Positions 8,762 through 18,112 of a DNA stretch of 64,000 nt are shown here, piece by piece. The stretch spans positions 173,388-237,387 of the forward strand of contig JAAWAC010000012.1 of the NCBI GenBank assembly GCA_022791975.1, in the 5' to 3' direction. Within the stretch, counting starts at the first letter, position 1. Every line of letters begins with the position of its first letter. The position numbers and the translations under genes are program-made. The notes under the pieces were generated by a model. That model was given only the letters and a program-made list of their open reading frames with translations, was not told where the DNA came from and searched no databases. This stretch comes from Lachnospiraceae bacterium (lineage in GTDB: Bacteria; Bacillota; Clostridia; Lachnospirales; Lachnospiraceae).

Positions 8762-9790
8762 TCAGTACAGGCTTCCCGAGTTCACCACGGGCTGGGCATC
8801 GTGGTTCCCGCACAACACCACCAGAAGATTGGACACCATTGCCGCCTTGCGTTCCTCATCCAGCTCCACCATGTGCCTCTCATTTAACCGCTCCAATGCC
8901 AGCTCCACCATGCCTACAGCACCGTCTACAATCATCTTTCTGGCATCCACAATGGCGGACGCCTGCTGCCTTTGAAGCATGACTGCCGCAATCTCCGGGG
9001 CATAGGCCAGGTAAGTAATCCGGGCCTCCAGAATCTCCAGCCCGGCCTCTGCCACCTTCTGCTGAATCTCATTGCGGATACGGGCGGCCACTATCTCGCT
9101 GGACCCCCGCAGACTTCCCTCATCAGCCATGCCGTCCCCGGTGGTGTCCACATTGGGCGCCACATCGTAAGGATAGACACGGACAATGTCTCGCAGGGCG
9201 CTGTCACACTGCAAGGACAGATACTCCTTGTAATTGTCCACCTCAAACACAGCCTTGGCCGTATCTACCACCCGCCACATAACGGCGATGCCGATCTCTA
9301 TGGGGTTTCCCAGGCAATCATTAATCTTCTGTCTGCTGTTATTCAGGGTCATAATTTTTAAAGAGATTTTCTTTCCAGAAGCATCAGCTCCTGCGCCTCC
9401 GGTTCCTGAGGAAATCACAAGGGTTTTTCCTGAGCTTCCGTCCACATCTCCGCTCTGGTTCAGCCGGGTCTTGGCCGCAGGATTCACTCCGGAGCAGAAA
9501 GGATTCACAAAGTAAAAGCCCTCCTCCTTCAGGGTTCCCACATACTTGCCAAACAGGGTCAGCACCAGGGCCTCCTGGGGCTTTAGCACCTTCAGGCCAA
9601 AGAAGGGAAGCAACCCCAGAATCAACCATAGCAGTCCCAGGACAAAGGTCCCTACAGACAGAAAAGTAGCTTCCTTATCCATTTGTATGCCACCCCAAAT
9701 GGTAAGGCCAATCCCTGCGGCATACAAGGCCAGGAAAAGCAACAACATAGACATTCCGTTTTTCTTATTATTTAATATTTTTTCCTCCAT
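8762..9790 (-). CDS. SPFH/band-7 domain membrane protein
   Basis: A 342-residue member of the stomatin/prohibitin/flotillin/HflK superfamily, membrane scaffold proteins that form large oligomers. Two N-terminal hydrophobic segments (about 11-35 and 42-66) precede the SPFH domain (KPQEALVLTLFGKYVGTLKEEGFYF onward) and a helical tail. A Gly/Ser-rich insertion (about 115-140) interrupts the domain. ATG at 9790 is preferred: GGAGGA lies 8 bases upstream, while the earlier in-frame ATG at 9805 overlaps that ribosome site. It is followed, coupled, by the RHH gene. Confidence 0.88.
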   Translation of the reverse strand: MEEKILNNKKNGMSMLLLFLALYAAGIGLTIWGGIQMDKEATFLSVGTFVLGLLWLILGLLPFFGLKVLKPQEALVLTLFGKYVGTLKEEGFYFVNPFCSGVNPAAKTRLNQSGDVDGSSGKTLVISSGTGGAGADASGKKISLKIMTLNNSRQKINDCLGNPIEIGIAVMWRVVDTAKAVFEVDNYKEYLSLQCDSALRDIVRVYPYDVAPNVDTTGDGMADEGSLRGSSEIVAARIRNEIQQKVAEAGLEILEARITYLAYAPEIAAVMLQRQQASAIVDARKMIVDGAVGMVELALERLNERHMVELDEERKAAMVSNLLVVLCGNHDAQPVVNSGSLY

Positions 9791-9807
9791 GAAAAATTCC
9801 TCCATTT

Positions 9808-9850
9808 ATTTTGATATCAAAATCATATCATATAGATATTTAATTGTCAA
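9808..9850 (-). promoter_or_regulatory. Consensus promoter plus 16-bp palindrome of the SPFH operon
   Basis: On the minus strand TTGACA (9850-9845), exactly 17 bases, TATGAT (9827-9822). The perfect palindrome ATTTTGATATCAAAAT (9808-9823) begins at the -10 box and covers the start point, a position where a bound repressor would block transcription. Confidence 0.7.
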
Positions 9851-9897
9851 GAAATTCTTCTTGGATTTTTGTCGTTTTATGTCGCTTATCTTTTGCC

Positions 9898-11223
9898 CTA
9901 CATACAACAGATTTGCCTGTTTATATCTTCTGCCAAATCCTCCAACAAAAGCTCCTGATACCCTGCCCTTTTGCACTCTCTTATCCGGGCTGCCGTCTGC
10001 TTCAACTCCGGGTGTGTAATATTCTCAAGTATCTTTAGCCGTTTGGGGGAAATAGGTTCCTGGGATAGGGACTTCTCATAATCCTGTTCCCCCATTCGCC
10101 AGATACGAATGTGATTTGGAAATCTTCTCCAAAGCCGATCCGCAATATCCAGCCCCTCCGGGTCCAGGTCCCCCGCATAATAAAGGATGGACCCCGCCTC
10201 GCAGAGAAGCTCCATAAGCTGATATGCCGCGGTTCTGGGCTGTCCAGAGGTACACAAAAGGGTCACCCATGGCGTGGTGGCCCTTTCCAGCAGTTCTCGA
10301 AAAACCATCTCATTTTCCACAATAAAAATCCTATCCGATTCCCCAAGGGCCCTCTCCATATGCGCCAGATTGGCCAGGGTGACCACACAGGGCTCCTTCA
10401 TCCTTGCATACCCCTCATAGGCTGGGTGAGGCTCCTGTCCCTGATACAAATGAATCCCATAGGCAATCACCGTGCTGGACAGATCATCCACCAGAATGTC
10501 ATTCTCCTCATAGAGGTCTTTCCAGGCCTGCGCATTTCCAGGGAGAGGGCGATCCTTTCGCCTGCACAGAGCATGGGTAAAAAGCAGGCCCCCTGTAGTC
10601 TGCCGATCCAGGGCGTGAGGATTCCCCCATACCTGCGCCGCCAGCACAGCCAGGCGAACTCCACCGCCCAAAATTTCCGACCGGCCATCCTCTCCAGGAC
10701 AAAGGCGCAGGCACTCTCCAACCTGCTCCACCAGTCTTTGAGCCACCTCAGGACTCTTGTGATACTCCCTTTTCACACAGGCATACCCGCCGTTTTTCTG
10801 CTGCCTCATCTCCCTGGTCCATATAAGCCCCTCCTTATACCCGGGGCCCTTTCTCCCAAATGTATCCTCCAGCTTTGCAAAGAAGGCCTGCTCCTCCTCT
10901 TCCCTCTGCCGCTTTTTCTCCCTGGTGCTGCTTAAGGGCTCTCCAAAATACCCTTCCAAAAGCTCCAAAAGCCCTACAGCTCCATAGCGGGTCTCCCCAA
11001 GAGCCTTTTCGAACTCTCCCAGGGAAAAGCTTAAGTCCTCCCCGGAAAGGCTTCTTCCCAGCAGGCCCTCCAGAGCTGCCCGCTCCTCCTCCGTAACATG
11101 AGAAATGGTGACTCTCCCTGCAATCCGGCCCAGGCTCTCCCATTTTTTTCGCATAGCCACAAAAATCCGCTCAAATTCCGGCTGAGCCTTAAAATATTCC
11201 ACACACCCGTCTCTATTGCTCAT
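9898..11223 (-). CDS. jetD: Wadjet type II JetD, Toprim-containing nuclease subunit (TIGR02679 family)
   Basis: A 441-residue protein of the DUF2399/DUF3323 family, the topoisomerase VI-like subunit that cuts plasmid DNA in Wadjet. The Toprim half lies near the C-terminus: the glutamate motif FIVENEMVF (about 300) and the metal-binding DLDPEGLDIA (about 367-376) are both present, so catalytic residues look intact. The ATG lies inside the 3' end of jetC (ATGAGCAATAG, 11-base overlap). Fourth and last gene of the jet cassette; it ends about 50 bases from the SPFH promoter with no clear T-rich hairpin. Confidence 0.87.
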   Translation of the reverse strand: MSNRDGCVEYFKAQPEFERIFVAMRKKWESLGRIAGRVTISHVTEEERAALEGLLGRSLSGEDLSFSLGEFEKALGETRYGAVGLLELLEGYFGEPLSSTREKKRQREEEEQAFFAKLEDTFGRKGPGYKEGLIWTREMRQQKNGGYACVKREYHKSPEVAQRLVEQVGECLRLCPGEDGRSEILGGGVRLAVLAAQVWGNPHALDRQTTGGLLFTHALCRRKDRPLPGNAQAWKDLYEENDILVDDLSSTVIAYGIHLYQGQEPHPAYEGYARMKEPCVVTLANLAHMERALGESDRIFIVENEMVFRELLERATTPWVTLLCTSGQPRTAAYQLMELLCEAGSILYYAGDLDPEGLDIADRLWRRFPNHIRIWRMGEQDYEKSLSQEPISPKRLKILENITHPELKQTAARIRECKRAGYQELLLEDLAEDINRQICCM

Positions 11224-14200
11224 CTAATTTCCTTTCATGCCCATTCCAGGTATAATGAATTACCGTTACCACCTGCGCGTCTGCCGGCCGGTAAAGCTCT
11301 GAGATCCGAAGAGCCGGCACCGAATCATAGCACCCCCACAGGGCTTGGGAATTCATGATGTAATCAAAATCCAGGGTTCCCACCAGCTGAAACATACTGC
11401 TGATATTTTTGTCATCCACGCCGGCAAAGGCCTCGTCCAGGGCGATGATCCTGGGGCAATCCTCCTTGGAGGACTTTAGGTACTGGGCATTCACCGCGGC
11501 AAATAAAGGCACATACATGGCCATGGCCTTCTCCCCACCGCTGAATTTATTAAACGCTGCGTTGGTCAGAGGCTTCTTTCCCTCTTGATTCCGGTAAAAG
11601 GACATTTGAAATTCAAACCACTTCCGGTAGTCCAGGGCATCCCGCACCAGCTCCATATAGTTTACTGGACCCCCGGTTTCTTCCAGCCTCTGCTTCTCCT
11701 GACGGATCTTATTTCGGAAATGTCCGGCAACCCGCTCCACATCATCCAATGTCAAAAGCCGCTGATCCCTGCGCAGAAGTTTTTCCAATTCTACCGTGTC
11801 TATCTCCTGGTCACTCTGGGCTGCCTTTGGCTTCCAGTCCAGGGAAAAGCTCAGACCCATGGAGGTATCCATCCCCTTCATCAACCCCGACATGCTTTGA
11901 ATCCACTGGCGGCTCTCCTCAATCCGATCTGTCAGCTGCTGGCTTAAGGTCCTGGACAGAATATTTTCAAAAAGTTCCCGATCCTTTTCCTGTATCAAAA
12001 GCTCTGTCTCCTCAATAGAGCTTTTTAAGGTCTGACAAAATTGGGCAAAATACAGCTTTCTCCCATTCCACATGGAGACGATCTGTTGGCGCTTCCGCAA
12101 GGCCTGTCCATCCCAGGTTCCCTGGGAGAAACAATCCTCCATAGATGTGCCATAATTAATCAGGCTTGCGCTGTTTTTCTGATAGACGCGCAAAAGGGAA
12201 GCAGTCATATCCGATGCCTCCCGGTTGCGGTCCCCATCCCGGAAATGCTTCTGTGCTTCCTCCCCACACGCTTTTAAAGATCTGCCGTCCCTCTCTATGA
12301 CTAGGCCCAGCTCCAGTTCCTCCTCAAAGTAGGTGCGAAGCTCTGTCTCCCGCTGAATCTCCTGGGAAAGCTCCGCCTTTTTCTCCTTAAGCCTCAGCAC
12401 TATCGCATTCTTTTCTATCTCCAGGCGCATCCATTCATTTTCCAGGCTTCGAAGCTTCTCTCCCAGCTGCCGCTGCTGCTCCCGCAGGGTCCCCAGACGT
12501 CCGGCCAGCTCCCTGTTTTCCGGGCGATTGAGAAACTCCTCTCCATTGTGGATAGCTCGCCTTAAAAGCTCCAGCCGCTTCTCCCTCTCTTTGACCTCTG
12601 CGATTGCCGTCTCCTGGTTTTCCTCATACTGTCGGCCCTTTTCCCTCTCCACCTTCAAAAGCTCCCTGTAATGGCGCAGCCTTTGAAGCCTCGATCCGAT
12701 TCTCCTCCAGGTCTCCAGATATTCCTCCGCCGCAGTTTCCGCCTCCTCATAGGCCTCACAGGTTCTGGCGTAGGGAAGCTCTCTTCCCATGCGGAGTACC
12801 TTCTGGAAGCATTCATTTTTCAGAAGCTTTAACCGCTCCTCTTCCTTTTTCAGCCGTGCCAGCTCTTTCTTCTCCTGCTCCAGATACCAGAGGCACTGCT
12901 TCTCCTCCGCCAGCACCCCTTCCAAAAGATCTCCCTTGGGTATCTGGACAAATTCCTGCTCCAGAACAGCCATTTGCTCCTTAATCTGGGAAAGCTTCTC
13001 CTCTCTTTGGCGTTCCTCACGCTCCAGAATCTCATGCTCCTTTTCCAAAAGCTCCATCTGCTGTTCCAGTCTGCGCCTTCTGGTCAGCTGTCCAATCAGG
13101 GAGGATTCCTCCTCTCCCAGGCTTCGTCCCTCCAGGAGACCATTGCGGAAAAAGCCGTCCGCTTTGAGAAAAAGCCCTCCCACCGTTTCCTGAGAAATTG
13201 CCCGCAAAATATAGAGGGTCTCCTTTTTCAGGCCCTCTGGCAGGTCTTCCTCCGGTATAAGCTTTTCAAAGAGAGGGCCACTTTCTCTCTCTGGCGCACA
13301 GATCATCACATCTGCGTATTCTGGAAATTGACTTCTCACCTGATCCCAGTGGCGGCGCTCCACCACCAACGCATCCAGAACTCCCGCCTCTTTTAACTGT
13401 TCCTCCAGAAGGTTCCTCTCCTTGTCTGCCACCTGGGGTGCAAACTCAAAAGCCTGATAAAAGGGAATCCAGGAGATTCCCGCTTCCTTTAGCCTCTCCC
13501 GGGAGTTAATACGAACTTGTGTTCTATTTGGTTCCCAGTCCTTCTGCTTTTGAAGCCTGGAAAGCTCCTCCCGCTTTTGTATCTGTTTCAGACTCAGCTC
13601 CCGGATTTCCTGCGCGCTTTGATTTTTCAGGTCCTGCAATTCCCTCCGGCGCTGATCCCGGCACTGCTCCCACAGCCTGGAAATTTTCCCCTGATCCTTT
13701 ATGCCCTGGTAGGCCAGGATCTCCTTTTGCAATTCCTCCAAAAGGTGGCGTTTAGGAATCAGTTCCCTATTTTTCCCAGGAAGCTCATAGCACTTTTCAA
13801 TCCATCCGTCCCGCTCCTTCTCCTCCCTTTCTGCCAGAACCTCCAGCTGCATTTCTCTCTCAACAACTTTTGCCTGTCCCCGAGATGCCTCCTGGGCTGC
13901 CTGATCATATTTTCCCTTTAGCTCCTCCTGTTCCTTTAAAAGGCCAAGGCCCTGGTGGATCTTTTGCTTCCATTCCCGCAGCCTGGTAGAAACCTCTTCC
14001 TCCTCCACCAAGGTCAGCTGCCAGATATCCTTGTGCAGCTTCTGGTGATCTGCAAATTGCAAGGTCTCCTGGATCTCTTCCAGCTCCCCTTGCTCTCCTT
14101 GAATCTCATCCTGCAAAAGCTCCTGGTTTCCCTTATATTCCCGCAGCTTTCTGTCCAGCTCCAGAAGATTTTCCCGGGCGCTCTCCGCCTTCTCCTCCCA

Positions 14201-15259
14201 GCGCTGCCTTTCCTCCCCAAGGCCCTTTTCCTTTTCCCGGTTTTCCAAAAGCTCCTTGGTTACTGCATCCAAATCGGTTCCCTTAAGGCTGTCCAGATCC
14301 GTCCTTATTATGGCCAGCTTCTGGGCGGTCTCATCCTTGGACTGGCTTGTCTCCTTTTCAGACTCCTCCAGGAATTTCTGTCTCTCCTCCTCCGCCTCCA
14401 GCTGGGCCTTTTGCTTTTCTACCCGGGCATTGGCTTCCAGATAACTCCCGGCCTTTCTGCCCAACATAAACTGGTTGTACCGGGTGTATTCATTCTGAAT
14501 AATCTGTGCATCCCTCCTGGCGCTTTTCAGGTGATCCAGATTAATCTGGATGGAATCCATCTTTTCCATGGCATCCACCATAGCCCGCAGATCCTCATCT
14601 GTAAGGGTCTGCAAAGAATTGTTTAGAATATCGTAGATTTTTGTGGGCTTAAATTCCTTGGACAATTTGGAGCCCCGCACGTTTACCAGAAGCTGGGTCA
14701 GCTGCTCATATTGCTCTGTTCTACGAAAACCAAAAATATATTTGTTTACCAGCTCTTTGTATTCCCCCGGGGAGTCTGTAAAGGGAACATCGGGTCCCAG
14801 TATCTTTTTTATCTCCTGTCTGGAGTAAGGAAGCTTGGTATTTCCCACCTCTTTATATAAATGCAGATCATAGCCCACCCGCCGTCCGTCCAGCAGCACA
14901 AACCCCCAGAAGGTCATAGCTGCCCCCCGTCTAGCCCTCTGCCCGATCACCAGGGTTCTGTACTGATCTGTGGCCGTTTTTTTTAATTCCAGGAAAAGGT
15001 ACCCGGTAGATTCCTCCCGACCATCTTCCCCCAGAAAATAGTATTCCATTTTCCTGTCATTGGAGCCAAAGGTGTCCAGACGGCTGGGCGTCCGGTCCCC
15101 ATCCAGTATAAAAGGAAGAATGCTCTGGGTGGTGATGGATTTTCCCGAAGCATTCTGTCCTCGAAGCAGAAGCTTTCCCTTCTCGAATTCAAAGATCTCC
15201 TCATCATAGAGCCAAAAATTGATAAATCCAATCCGATTCATTCCCCAACGATTACTCAT
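11213..15259 (-). CDS. jetC: Wadjet type II JetC, SMC-like ATPase (TIGR02680 family)
   Basis: A 1348-residue SMC/MukB-like motor that in Wadjet extrudes DNA loops to sense small circles. Walker A GQNASGKS is at 34-41, long Glu/Arg/Lys coiled coils fill about 280-1110, the ABC signature FSGGEK is at 1239-1244, Walker B IIALDEAF at about 1272-1279 and a D-loop AGVDD follows. All ATPase motifs are intact. ATG at 15259 is chosen: it overlaps the jetB stop by 8 bases and the resulting MSNRWGMNRIGF fits the family start; a further upstream ATG at 15352 would sit deep inside jetB. The two heads are about 1200 residues apart with no disruption. Confidence 0.9.
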   Translation of the reverse strand: MSNRWGMNRIGFINFWLYDEEIFEFEKGKLLLRGQNASGKSITTQSILPFILDGDRTPSRLDTFGSNDRKMEYYFLGEDGREESTGYLFLELKKTATDQYRTLVIGQRARRGAAMTFWGFVLLDGRRVGYDLHLYKEVGNTKLPYSRQEIKKILGPDVPFTDSPGEYKELVNKYIFGFRRTEQYEQLTQLLVNVRGSKLSKEFKPTKIYDILNNSLQTLTDEDLRAMVDAMEKMDSIQINLDHLKSARRDAQIIQNEYTRYNQFMLGRKAGSYLEANARVEKQKAQLEAEEERQKFLEESEKETSQSKDETAQKLAIIRTDLDSLKGTDLDAVTKELLENREKEKGLGEERQRWEEKAESARENLLELDRKLREYKGNQELLQDEIQGEQGELEEIQETLQFADHQKLHKDIWQLTLVEEEEVSTRLREWKQKIHQGLGLLKEQEELKGKYDQAAQEASRGQAKVVEREMQLEVLAEREEKERDGWIEKCYELPGKNRELIPKRHLLEELQKEILAYQGIKDQGKISRLWEQCRDQRRRELQDLKNQSAQEIRELSLKQIQKREELSRLQKQKDWEPNRTQVRINSRERLKEAGISWIPFYQAFEFAPQVADKERNLLEEQLKEAGVLDALVVERRHWDQVRSQFPEYADVMICAPERESGPLFEKLIPEEDLPEGLKKETLYILRAISQETVGGLFLKADGFFRNGLLEGRSLGEEESSLIGQLTRRRRLEQQMELLEKEHEILEREERQREEKLSQIKEQMAVLEQEFVQIPKGDLLEGVLAEEKQCLWYLEQEKKELARLKKEEERLKLLKNECFQKVLRMGRELPYARTCEAYEEAETAAEEYLETWRRIGSRLQRLRHYRELLKVEREKGRQYEENQETAIAEVKEREKRLELLRRAIHNGEEFLNRPENRELAGRLGTLREQQRQLGEKLRSLENEWMRLEIEKNAIVLRLKEKKAELSQEIQRETELRTYFEEELELGLVIERDGRSLKACGEEAQKHFRDGDRNREASDMTASLLRVYQKNSASLINYGTSMEDCFSQGTWDGQALRKRQQIVSMWNGRKLYFAQFCQTLKSSIEETELLIQEKDRELFENILSRTLSQQLTDRIEESRQWIQSMSGLMKGMDTSMGLSFSLDWKPKAAQSDQEIDTVELEKLLRRDQRLLTLDDVERVAGHFRNKIRQEKQRLEETGGPVNYMELVRDALDYRKWFEFQMSFYRNQEGKKPLTNAAFNKFSGGEKAMAMYVPLFAAVNAQYLKSSKEDCPRIIALDEAFAGVDDKNISSMFQLVGTLDFDYIMNSQALWGCYDSVPALRISELYRPADAQVVTVIHYTWNGHERKLDEQ

Positions 15260-16397
15260 TTGCCTTTTCTCCTGTGCCCCGATAGTCCTGGGGATAATAT
15301 CCCAGTTGCTTGACTGCTCCAGGATATAAGACCAGCTGGTCCCCCTCCTCACAGAGCATCATCCATTCCTCCATGTATCGCCTTACCAGCATACACACTT
15401 TCTCATCTTCCATTTCTCGGTATTCCTTGCTCCAGGCGGTCTGCCAGCTTTCCCGGCATTCCTGCACCATGGCTGCAAAGGTCTCCCGGGACAGGACAAT
15501 CCGCTCCCTCTGGTCAGGGAAAAGCTCTCCCTTTTTTACCTTTTCCCGTATCAGCCCGCTAAGCAACAGGACTACCTCCGACAGCTGGGCGTCCCTGGGA
15601 TGGACATTTCCGTAACTTTCCCCATCCCCCAATACCCAGAATGCGGCATTTTTGTGGATATCCAGCCGTCCACCCAGGTTTTCTTCCATATATTTTGCCA
15701 CACATTGCTGATGGTTTTTCAGATACTGAGAGTCCGCATCCTCGTTATCGTCCCAGTACATGGCAGGACAGGTGGCCAAGCGGCGGTAAACCCGGTTGGT
15801 GCGGATATGTCTCTGGTCTGTCTCCAGCTCCTCCATCCTCTCTTTTTCAAAGTCCTGCCAGCAGGTACATTCCTTGATGGGAAAGGGAAAGCTGGTGGCA
15901 AAATATCTGGACAGCCCCGTATTCTCATACAGCACCTCCTGCCCCTTCTCCCGGCCTAAAAGCTCACTGTTACCATCGTAAACCCGGAGCATCCCAAGCT
16001 TTTCCACATATTGCAACACCCGCACCATGGATTTTCTCTGGGTAAAGGAATTCCAGTCCACCTCCATCCACTCTTGCAGCTGCACACTTACATAGTCAAT
16101 CAGCTGGGAAAGCAAAAATTGCTCCTGTTCATTCTTATCCTCCAGGAACATTAACACAATGCAGAGAATCCCATAATCCCGAATTTCCTGAAATTCCTGG
16201 ATTCCCATAAAGCTTTCCCCATGGGCCGGTATTTTCTCCAGCTTTAACACATGCACATTGTACAAAAGCTTCCAGCCCAGCTGTTCCCGAATAAATTTCT
16301 GAAATCTGGGGATCTCTCTTTTTACCTTGTAGTACAGATCCTTATTTTCCTCTCGGCATATCCAATAATTTTCCAACAGCGCCCTTACTTCACTCAT
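15252..16397 (-). CDS. jetB: Wadjet type II JetB, kleisin-associated KITE-like subunit (TIGR02678 family)
   Basis: A 381-residue member of the DUF2398/TIGR02678 family, the MukE-like partner in type II Wadjet. Start MSEVRALLENYWICREENKD is chosen because ATGAGTGA overlaps the jetA stop by 8 bases; an earlier in-frame start would lie within jetA. The sequence is a helix-rich winged-helix type with a Trp-rich middle (WMEVDWNSFTQRKSMVRVLQ) and a conserved RRLATCPAMYWDD segment. I recognise it from family resemblance and position, not from catalytic motifs, as it is a structural subunit. Confidence 0.84.
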   Translation of the reverse strand: MSEVRALLENYWICREENKDLYYKVKREIPRFQKFIREQLGWKLLYNVHVLKLEKIPAHGESFMGIQEFQEIRDYGILCIVLMFLEDKNEQEQFLLSQLIDYVSVQLQEWMEVDWNSFTQRKSMVRVLQYVEKLGMLRVYDGNSELLGREKGQEVLYENTGLSRYFATSFPFPIKECTCWQDFEKERMEELETDQRHIRTNRVYRRLATCPAMYWDDNEDADSQYLKNHQQCVAKYMEENLGGRLDIHKNAAFWVLGDGESYGNVHPRDAQLSEVVLLLSGLIREKVKKGELFPDQRERIVLSRETFAAMVQECRESWQTAWSKEYREMEDEKVCMLVRRYMEEWMMLCEEGDQLVLYPGAVKQLGYYPQDYRGTGEKANE

Positions 16398-17916
16398 CCT
16401 GAAACTCCAATACATAGGCAGGCATCCGAAGATCCCCGTCCTCACACTTTAAAATACAGGTTCCCTTCTTTTTCTTTAGCACAAATTCCAGGCCGTATTC
16501 CGTCCTCCCCCTCCCCTCGCTATGGAGGCTGGCCACAGATATCCATTGGAGCAGGGTAATGCGCACAGATTCCGGAATCACTTCTTCTATTTGACTTACA
16601 TCCAGTTTCCCATCCTTGATGTAACGCAGCATCCGCGTCCGCCCTTCCTCTATCTGTTTTAGGTACTGCATCCTCAGCGTAAGCTTTTCCAGGGATTTAT
16701 CCGGGACCCCGCTCCGGTCCCTGCGCTCCCGATAGGCGCGGGTATGAGGCTTTAGCAACACCTTGGAAGGCTCCTCCTCATACACACTTTGACTGATGCT
16801 GTCTGTCTTCCGCTCGTCCCAAACATGGAAATGCTGGATCCGCTGAATGCCAAACACATGGGCCGAAAGTCGATGGGCATCCTCCATATTTTCACAGGAC
16901 ATAAACAGCTTCAACATGGTTCGATAATCCTCTTTGCGGCTGACTCCCCAATTTTGAAGCTGAACAATCAATGCCGCATTCTGGATAATGCTGCGGATAA
17001 TATCGTTGGTTATGGTAAGCACTTTGCTGCTCTCGCTCTCTTTCTCTTCAGCCAGAAACCAACACTTCAGGGAATCCCACTTTCCTCGGATCTGATCCCG
17101 AATCTGTTCCTCCCAACCCACCCGCTCCGTAATGGCATGGGGAATTTCCATCTCACTGGCCACCACCTTATCCAGAAGAACCATCTCTATCCACTGGGCT
17201 CGCTCTACCAAAATCCCGGCAATTCGATTGGAATGAAACTGCAATTCCTGTACAAATTCCCTTAAATAAGATATAAAATGATCTTTATGTATAATAAATT
17301 CTACGGATTTCAGCAGCTTCTCCGCTCTTCCAGAATAAAACTCCCGGAGATAGTCCTGATAATTCCGGTTCAGCCGCTTAAAATCCTCCTGTAGGTTGCT
17401 CCACCACTCATGGATTTCCTTGCTGCTTCCCTTTTCCAGCTCCCGGGCTTTGTCCAGGCTTTCCGCCAGGCGCAGAAAAAGATTTGTGGACAAATTTCCG
17501 GATTCCAGAAACATATCCTCCAGCCGAACGGTCAGCCGCTCTATCTCCACCGCAAAGTCAGACATGGTATAGCGGAACTGCTTATTTTTGTAATCCGCAA
17601 TGGTATACACCTTTCTGGGATCCTGTAGCGGAATCAGATTTTTCCAGCCCGTCAGGGCATCCAGATCCTGCTGAAGCTGCTGCATGGCATAATCCGAAAA
17701 ATCCTCCTGCTGGCGGAGCAGTTCCAGCACATCCTCCTTATACAGCTGAAAATGCATTTTTTCATACTCCCGAAAAAACAGCCGCATTATGGCCCGGTAC
17801 TGGCGGGCATTCTGGACCGTTAAGTAGGAGGCCTCCAAAATAGGCTCCAGCCGGGGAAGCCGGCCCGGTGCTGAGGGAAGGTCGGTAGATGAGAACTGGT
17901 GTTCTTTATTTTCCAT
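16390..17916 (-). CDS. jetA: Wadjet type II JetA, kleisin-like subunit (TIGR02677 family)
   Basis: A 508-residue DUF2397/TIGR02677 protein, the MukF/kleisin-like subunit that bridges the SMC heads. N-terminal winged-helix part begins near LEASYLTVQNARQYRAIMRL (about 30); a helical middle contains SGNLSTNLFLRLAE and the C-terminal part ends in a short beta-rich domain. GGAG lies 10 bases before the ATG. A TATAAT lies at 17956-17951 on the minus strand with only a weak -35, so the cassette may have its own promoter or be read through from spoVAC 197 bases upstream. First gene of jetABCD. Confidence 0.85.
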   Translation of the reverse strand: MENKEHQFSSTDLPSAPGRLPRLEPILEASYLTVQNARQYRAIMRLFFREYEKMHFQLYKEDVLELLRQQEDFSDYAMQQLQQDLDALTGWKNLIPLQDPRKVYTIADYKNKQFRYTMSDFAVEIERLTVRLEDMFLESGNLSTNLFLRLAESLDKARELEKGSSKEIHEWWSNLQEDFKRLNRNYQDYLREFYSGRAEKLLKSVEFIIHKDHFISYLREFVQELQFHSNRIAGILVERAQWIEMVLLDKVVASEMEIPHAITERVGWEEQIRDQIRGKWDSLKCWFLAEEKESESSKVLTITNDIIRSIIQNAALIVQLQNWGVSRKEDYRTMLKLFMSCENMEDAHRLSAHVFGIQRIQHFHVWDERKTDSISQSVYEEEPSKVLLKPHTRAYRERRDRSGVPDKSLEKLTLRMQYLKQIEEGRTRMLRYIKDGKLDVSQIEEVIPESVRITLLQWISVASLHSEGRGRTEYGLEFVLKKKKGTCILKCEDGDLRMPAYVLEFQDE

Positions 17917-17950
17917 AGATTTGTTACTCCAGATTTTACTTGCTGCATAA

Positions 17951-17956
17951 ATTATA
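17951..17956 (-). promoter_or_regulatory. Candidate -10 box of the jet cassette
   Basis: TATAAT on the minus strand, 35 bases before the jetA ATG. The region 17 bases upstream lacks a good -35 hexamer, so this is a weak call. Confidence 0.35.
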
Positions 17957-18039
17957 GCAGAGTTATCTAAAATTTCCCACTATTTTCTCATGTTTTCCTG
18001 CGCAACCCTATTGACAATCTTTTTCCATAGTTAACAGGA

Positions 18040-18079
18040 ATAAGCAGGCTAACGAACCGCTATTCGTCACCCTGCTTAT
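18040..18079. other. Long imperfect hairpin between spoVAC and jetA
   Basis: ATAAGCAGG (18040-18048) pairs with CCTGCTTAT (18071-18079). The helix continues inward with two mismatches to ACGAA/TTCGT and closes on a CCGCTA loop, about 17 positions in all. There is no T-tract on either side, so it is either a weak terminator, an RNA-processing site or a boundary scar. Confidence 0.5.
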
Positions 18080-18112
18080 AAAGCCTGTTCTTCTATGATT
18101 TCCCCATGTTCT

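Noticed and set aside
11213..15259. SbcC, RecN or chromosomal SMC protein
   Set aside because: The overlapped four-gene set, JetD Toprim partner and family start motif fit TIGR02680 and Wadjet instead.
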